In this document: piece by piece, positions 13,524-17,647 of the stretch
Position numbering within the stretch: position 1 is the first letter of the stretch
How the letters are laid out: each line of letters starts with the position of its first letter
NCBI GenBank assembly: GCA_045123975.1
Contig: JBGVKV010000111.1
Location: 1-17,647 of the forward strand
Direction: 5' to 3'
DNA length: 17,647 nt
From: SIG701 sp045123975
Lineage (GTDB): Bacteria; Bacillota; Clostridia; Oscillospirales; CAG-272
Position numbers and translations under genes: made by a program
Notes under the pieces: generated by a model
What the model was told of the DNA's origin: nothing
Seen by the model: only the letters and a program-made list of their open reading frames with translations
Database searches by the model: none

Positions 13524-15128
13524 ATGTATACCAACGAAAAAATGCTTGAATCGATCAAAAAGGTCGAAGCAAACCGTGCGGCCAATACGGTGATGGAACC
13601 CGTCCGTATGACTGCTGAAGAAAAAGAAAACGTACTGGCTACCTACCACCCTGACTATAAGCAGAGCGAATTTGTGAATCTGCAGATCGGTCCCAACAAG
13701 GGTGAGAAGGTTCCTACTGAGCTGGCCGCCATCCTGCAGGCAAACAGCCGCATCAACGCCGCAGACATCGATCTGTCCAAGATCGACTACGACGTGGACG
13801 TTCTGGTTATCGGCGGCGGCGGTGCCGGTTCCTCCGCAGCCATTGAGGCACACGAGGCAGGCGCCAACGTTATGATCGTAACCAAGCTGCGTATCGGCGA
13901 TGCCAACACCATGATGGCAGAGGGTGGTATTCAGGCGGCAGATAAGCCCAACGACTCCCCCGCTATCCACTACGTGGACGCATTCGGCGGCGGTCACTTC
14001 GCTGCGAAGCCTGAGCTTCTGTACCGTCTGGTAAACGAGGCTCCCGAAGCTATCCAGTGGCTGAACAATCTGGGCGTAGAATTCGACAAGATGCCCGACG
14101 GCACTATGGTTACCACCCACGGCGGCGGTACCTCCCGCAAGAGAATGCACGCCGCTAAGGACTACTCCGGTGCGGAGATCATGCGTACTCTCCGTGACGA
14201 GGTTCTCAACCGCGGTATTCCCGTGGTTGACTTCACCGCGGCAATCGAACTGATCCTGGACGAGAACGGCCACGCTGCCGGTGCAGTCCTCATGAATATG
14301 GAAACCAAGGAACTCCTGATCGCACGTGCAAAGACCGTGATCATCGCCACCGGCGGCGCGGGCCGTATGCACTACCAGGGCTTCCCCACCTCCAATCACT
14401 ACGGTGCTACCGCTGACGGTCTGGTTCTTGGCTACCGTGCCGGTGCCAAGCTGCTGTATGCGGACACTCTGCAGTACCATCCTACCGGTGCCGCTTATCC
14501 TCAGCAGATCTTCGGCGCTCTCGTAACCGAGAAGGTTCGTTCTCTGGGTGCTAAGCTGGTCAACGTAAACGGCGAGGTATTCATGCATCCTCTGGAGACC
14601 CGTGACGTTTGCGCTTCCTCCGTTATCCGTGAGTGCGCTCGCGGCAACGGTGTACAGACCGAGCAGGGCCAGGGTATCTGGCTGGATACTCCCATGATCG
14701 AGATCAAGAACGGCGAAGGCACCATCGAAAAGCGCATTCCCGCAATGATGCGTATGTTTGCCAAGTACGGCATCGACATCCGCAAGGAGCCCATCCTGAT
14801 CTACCCCACTCTCCACTACCAGAACGGCGGTCTGGACATCAACGCGGACGGCATGACCACCTGTGTGGAGAATCTGTTCGTAGCCGGTGAGGCTGTTGGC
14901 GGTATCCACGGACGCAACCGTCTGATGGGTAACTCCCTGCTTGACATCATCGTATTCGGCCGCAGCGCCGGTAAGAACGCCGCCGCTAAGGCAAAGGACG
15001 TAAAGGTTGGCGCACTGAGCCTGGCTCACGTAGACAACTTCGCCCGCGAAATGGCTGAGGCAGGTATTGAGACCGATGTAGTTTCTCCCAAGCTGCTCCC
15101 CAACTACACCAATCAGAAGTCCATCTGA
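13524..15128 (+). CDS. Fumarate-reductase-type flavoprotein subunit
   Basis: This 534-residue FAD enzyme of the succinate dehydrogenase/fumarate reductase/aspartate oxidase family is predicted to reduce fumarate to succinate. It shows the dinucleotide motif VIGGGGAGSSAA (95-106), ATGGAGRMH (275-283), YHPTGAAYP (318-326), the catalytic-type TRD (359-361), HYQNGG (431-436) and HGRNRLMGNSLLD (462-474). Two oddities stand out. The histidine that covalently binds FAD in SdhA/FrdA is Asn129 here (ANTMMAEGG), so the flavin is probably noncovalent. An N-terminal extension of about 88 residues precedes the Rossmann fold, while the usual C-terminal helical domain is mostly missing (about 55 residues remain after GRSAG). 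No membrane-anchor gene follows. AAGGAGGG precedes the ATG. A related oxidase such as NadB is less likely given the FrdB-like partner. Confidence 0.88.
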   Translation: MYTNEKMLESIKKVEANRAANTVMEPVRMTAEEKENVLATYHPDYKQSEFVNLQIGPNKGEKVPTELAAILQANSRINAADIDLSKIDYDVDVLVIGGGGAGSSAAIEAHEAGANVMIVTKLRIGDANTMMAEGGIQAADKPNDSPAIHYVDAFGGGHFAAKPELLYRLVNEAPEAIQWLNNLGVEFDKMPDGTMVTTHGGGTSRKRMHAAKDYSGAEIMRTLRDEVLNRGIPVVDFTAAIELILDENGHAAGAVLMNMETKELLIARAKTVIIATGGAGRMHYQGFPTSNHYGATADGLVLGYRAGAKLLYADTLQYHPTGAAYPQQIFGALVTEKVRSLGAKLVNVNGEVFMHPLETRDVCASSVIRECARGNGVQTEQGQGIWLDTPMIEIKNGEGTIEKRIPAMMRMFAKYGIDIRKEPILIYPTLHYQNGGLDINADGMTTCVENLFVAGEAVGGIHGRNRLMGNSLLDIIVFGRSAGKNAAAKAKDVKVGALSLAHVDNFAREMAEAGIETDVVSPKLLPNYTNQKSI

Positions 15129-15151
15129 TGGAAGAAAGGTCTTGATATCAC

Positions 15152-16411
15152 ATGAAGTTATTTGACGGAGTTATCTCCATTAGCAACATTTCCACCCTTC
15201 TGTTTGTAGTATTCGCTGTTTTGGCAGTGGGATACGCACTGGGCAGAATCACCATCAAGGGCATCTCCCTGGGTGATGCGGGTGTATTCATCATCGCACT
15301 GGTTTTCGGTGCACTGTTCTTCCACGTAGGTGACGCAGGTCTGGTATTTGCCGGCTCCACAACTCCCTACGATTTCTCCAGCGGTCTGACGCTGATTGAA
15401 AGCTTCGGCCTGATCCTCTTTGTTACCTCTGTCGGTTTCATCGCAGGTCCCAAGTTCTTCGGTAATTTCAAGCGTAATTTCAAATCCTACGTTCTTCTCG
15501 GTCTGATCATCATCCTGGCCGGCGGTCTTTCCGCCGCCGGATGCATCGGCCTGGGTGAAGTCGTTGGCTACGGCAGCAACATCCAGGAGCAGGACGGCTT
15601 CGTCGCTATGATCGTCGGCCTGCTGTCCGGTTCTCTGACCTCCACTCCCGCTTTCTCTGCCGCTAAGGCAACGGTTGCTGAGGAGTATCAGGCACTGGTT
15701 TCCGTAGGTCACGGTATCGCTTACATCTTCGGCGTTATCGGCGTAGTACTGTTCGTACAGCTGATTCCCAAGATCACCCGTGCCAATATGGAGGAAGAGC
15801 GTGCCAAGCTTGTGATCAAAGAAGAGGGCGAAAAGAAATCCTTCGTTGGCAAGCTCTTTGAGATCGACCACATGGGTATCGCGGCTTTCTCTCTGGCTGC
15901 TATCCTAGGTACGTTCCTCGGTCAGATCAAAATCCCCCTCAGCAGCGCCGGCCTGAGCGGCACCTGCTTCTCTTTGACCACCACCGGCGGCTGTCTGCTG
16001 ACCAGTCTGATTATGGGCCACTTCAGCCGCATCGGCAAGGTGAGCATTATGCCCCAGGGTACTACCCTGAAGCTGTTCCGTGAGTTGGGTCTGGTTCTCT
16101 TCCTGGTTGGCGCCGGTATCCCCGGCGGTGCAGAGTTCGTGGAGAACTTTGACGCTATGTACTTCGTATACGGCATCATCATGACCATCTGCCCGATGAT
16201 CATCGGCTTCCTGTTCGCGAAGTACGTACTGAAGCTGAGCCTCCTGAACAATCTGGGCTCTCTGACCGGCGGTATGACTTCTACCCCCGCACTGGGCACG
16301 CTGATCGGCACAGCCGGAACCGAAGACGTGGCTGCCGCTTACGCCGCCACCTATCCGATCGCACTGATCGCAGTCGTTCTGGTATCCCAGTTCTTGATTA
16401 TTCTGTTCTGA
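15152..16411 (+). CDS. AspT/YidE-family transporter, predicted succinate exporter
   Basis: The 419-residue integral membrane protein has two homologous halves, each carrying a TSTPA signature: GSLTSTPAFSAA (160-171) and GGMTSTPALGTL (373-384). This is the hallmark of the aspartate-alanine exchanger family (YidE/YbjL duplication). About ten hydrophobic segments are visible. Family members include AspT and the Corynebacterium succinate exporter SucE1, usually near 540-560 residues with two RCK_C domains between the halves. Here only a short charged linker (about 207-233) is present, so those cytosolic regulatory domains are missing. Its position directly after the fumarate reductase genes makes succinate export, or dicarboxylate exchange, the best guess. 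The ribosome binding site (GAAAGG) is rather far, 12 bases, from the ATG. Confidence 0.85.
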   Translation: MKLFDGVISISNISTLLFVVFAVLAVGYALGRITIKGISLGDAGVFIIALVFGALFFHVGDAGLVFAGSTTPYDFSSGLTLIESFGLILFVTSVGFIAGPKFFGNFKRNFKSYVLLGLIIILAGGLSAAGCIGLGEVVGYGSNIQEQDGFVAMIVGLLSGSLTSTPAFSAAKATVAEEYQALVSVGHGIAYIFGVIGVVLFVQLIPKITRANMEEERAKLVIKEEGEKKSFVGKLFEIDHMGIAAFSLAAILGTFLGQIKIPLSSAGLSGTCFSLTTTGGCLLTSLIMGHFSRIGKVSIMPQGTTLKLFRELGLVLFLVGAGIPGGAEFVENFDAMYFVYGIIMTICPMIIGFLFAKYVLKLSLLNNLGSLTGGMTSTPALGTLIGTAGTEDVAAAYAATYPIALIAVVLVSQFLIILF

Positions 16412-16449
16412 TATATCCCATAAAATTGATGGATTGAAAGGAAACTTCC

Positions 16450-16695
16450 ATGAAAATTACCGTTTGCATTGGCAGCTACTGCCACTTGAAAGGTTCCCGC
16501 ACCGTTGCTGAACTCCTGCGCAGCCGCATTGCCGCTGAGCATCTGGAAGACAAGATCAGTCTGAGCGGTACCTTCTGTATGGGCAACTGCCGCGATGACG
16601 TATCTGTCAGCATCGACGACGAAGTGTTCTCCGTAGCTCCCGAGACCGTGGACAGCTTCTTCGAGAACGAGGTTCTTCCCCGTCTGAACGCGTAA
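16450..16695 (+). CDS. Thioredoxin-like 2Fe-2S ferredoxin
   Basis: This 81-residue protein has Cys6-x4-Cys11 in a first loop and Cys43-x3-Cys47 (GTFCMGNC) in a second, the ligand pattern of thioredoxin-fold ferredoxins such as the NuoE/HydC C-terminal domain. It lacks any partner domain, so it would act as a small soluble one-electron carrier or an accessory subunit of the Flx/Hdr/Frd complex. GAAAGGAAA lies 7 bases before the ATG. It is the last gene of the operon, 38 bases after the transporter and just before a strong terminator. Confidence 0.85.
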   Translation: MKITVCIGSYCHLKGSRTVAELLRSRIAAEHLEDKISLSGTFCMGNCRDDVSVSIDDEVFSVAPETVDSFFENEVLPRLNA

Positions 16696-16705
16696 ATCTA
16701 CAAAC

Positions 16706-16743
16706 AAAAAGAGCACACGATCTGCGATCGTGTGCTCTTTTTT
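16706..16743. terminator. Bidirectional terminator at the operon end
   Basis: A perfect 12-bp stem (16711-16722 with 16726-16737) with a 3-nt loop has AAAAA on the left and TTTTTT on the right. It can serve the operon and the convergent gene on the other strand. Confidence 0.95.
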
Positions 16744-16750
16744 AGTTGCA

Positions 16751-17647
16751 TCAGATGCTGAAATCAAAGCGGAAATCAGCCCAGTTGCTGAGTGCATACA
16801 AACCGTCTTCCTCGCGGCGGATCAGTACGCCCTCGGCGAGCAGCTCATCCATCATTTCGGTGGCGATATCCAGACCGAAGGGAGCGGCGCCCTCGTAGAA
16901 CTTGGGAGAAACGTATACCGGCTCCTTGGCACCTCTCTGACGGGTGCAGAGGGAGTCGTACAAGCGGCGCTTGAAGATGTAACGCATTGCTTTGCGCTCC
17001 GGTGCCTTCAATTCGTTCTCCTTACAGAAGTTGCGGATCATATTGTAGGCATTACGAGCCTCAGGCTGTCCCCAAAGACCAATTACGCAGTTGTATTCCG
17101 GCACTTCGAAGTCCAGCGCGTCTACCTTCGCCTGCAGGGTTGCGGCATCAGCGCCGCTTTCCTTCAGCTGCTTCAGTGCGTCGAAATCCACACGGAACTG
17201 TGCAAACTGACGGATCTGGTACAGATGAGGCAGAATCAAGCGGTAGAACTGACTGCGGGCCAGGGGGAACGGCATACCGTCGGCGGGCTCCTCTTCCGCG
17301 ATCAGCGTTTCAAAATCTGCGATTACCGCATCGGCACGGTCCAGAATGGAAGCATAGTGGTTACCGTACAGAAGGAGATATTCCTTTTCACGCCACCAGT
17401 AGGTGTTCCAGGTGTCGCCGCTGCGGGCGTCGCGAATCCATTCCAAGGCAGCGAGAAGCTTCTTTGTATTCTCAGGATGGGACGCACCGGTGATCAGCTC
17501 AGCACTCTCACGGAGCAGCTGATCGGGATCGGCTTCGGGATTGATAAGCAGATGGCCTGCCGCATACATGGAGAAGAAGTTGAGGATGTGATAGGCATCC
17601 ATCTCGCTCCAATAGGAGGGCACCAGAACGTGGTCTGCCTGGGCTCT
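16751..17647 (-). CDS. C-terminal part of a protein of uncertain function (partial)
   Basis: The frame is open from the TGA at 16751 to the right edge, giving 298 residues of the C-terminal portion; the true start lies outside the window. It is a soluble, helix-rich, aromatic-rich segment with no signal or membrane segment visible. The stretch AAGHLLINPEADPDQLLRES, close to an SYWSEMDAYH motif, is reminiscent of the C-terminal helical regions of some glycoside-hydrolase-like proteins (DUF4838 type), where a similar 'NPdaDvdaLL' stretch occurs. The middle contains WGQPEARNAY. The last 60 residues could be a small winged-helix-like cap (MMDELLAEGVLIRREEDGLYAL). The family guess is weak. It is convergent with, and probably unrelated to, the operon. 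Confidence 0.7.
   Translation of the reverse strand, partial: RAQADHVLVPSYWSEMDAYHILNFFSMYAAGHLLINPEADPDQLLRESAELITGASHPENTKKLLAALEWIRDARSGDTWNTYWWREKEYLLLYGNHYASILDRADAVIADFETLIAEEEPADGMPFPLARSQFYRLILPHLYQIRQFAQFRVDFDALKQLKESGADAATLQAKVDALDFEVPEYNCVIGLWGQPEARNAYNMIRNFCKENELKAPERKAMRYIFKRRLYDSLCTRQRGAKEPVYVSPKFYEGAAPFGLDIATEMMDELLAEGVLIRREEDGLYALSNWADFRFDFSI

Noticed and set aside
13302..15029. 575-codon antisense frame over the fumarate reductase genes
   Set aside because: It spans two well-supported sense genes and the gap between them; same codon-bias artefact.
13524..15128. L-aspartate oxidase (NadB) as identity of the flavoprotein
   Set aside because: The missing covalent-FAD histidine is NadB-like, but the adjacent FrdB-type iron-sulfur gene, the fumarase upstream and the transporter downstream favour fumarate reduction, and no nadA or nadC gene is present.

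Overview
The window looks like chromosomal DNA of a strictly anaerobic Firmicute, most likely class Clostridia and perhaps the Oscillospiraceae. This is inferred from the moderately GC-rich, strongly codon-biased genes, the AGGAGG-type ribosome binding sites, the TTGACA/TATAAT promoters, the dense ferredoxin and heterodisulfide-reductase-type chemistry, and the absence of any respiratory membrane complex. No species can be named from the sequence alone.

Left part (1-3515). The window opens with the last codons of a gene that may end in a DnaD-like domain. Next is a leftward glyceraldehyde-3-phosphate dehydrogenase gene with its own promoter and terminator. A tRNA-Leu(GAG) gene with a consensus promoter follows. 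Directly downstream of the tRNA are two tandem, about 82-nt, strongly structured units. Each ends in a copy of the tRNA 3' tail, and their sequence differences preserve base pairing. A small flavodoxin-domain gene follows, convergent with a leftward MerR-type regulator that carries four membrane segments. That regulator's promoter has the classical 19-bp spacer with a palindromic operator, and its gene has a well-placed internal ribosome binding site.

Central and right part (3682-16740). A consensus promoter and a leader of about 218 nt precede thirteen rightward genes that probably form one operon. They encode an LDH/MDH-family dehydrogenase carrying the malate-type specificity arginine, fumarase C, and HdrB, HdrC and HdrA. 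An MvhD/FlxD-like protein, two iron-sulfur proteins and a FlxA-like FAD/NAD(P)H oxidoreductase with a 2Fe-2S site come next. The last four are a fumarate-reductase-type iron-sulfur protein, a fumarate-reductase-type flavoprotein, a short AspT-family transporter and a thioredoxin-like 2Fe-2S ferredoxin. A strong bidirectional terminator ends the operon.

Read together, the operon spells out oxaloacetate to malate to fumarate to succinate and then export. The fumarate reductase has no membrane anchor subunit and sits beside a complete HdrABC-Flx module, a type known to carry out flavin-based electron bifurcation. The main hypothesis is a soluble NADH-dependent fumarate reductase that conserves energy by also reducing ferredoxin. 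It resembles a split version of methanogen thiol:fumarate reductase. The genes are clear; the coupling is inference.

At the right edge (16751-17647) is the C-terminal part of a leftward gene of uncertain function, perhaps a carbohydrate-active enzyme.
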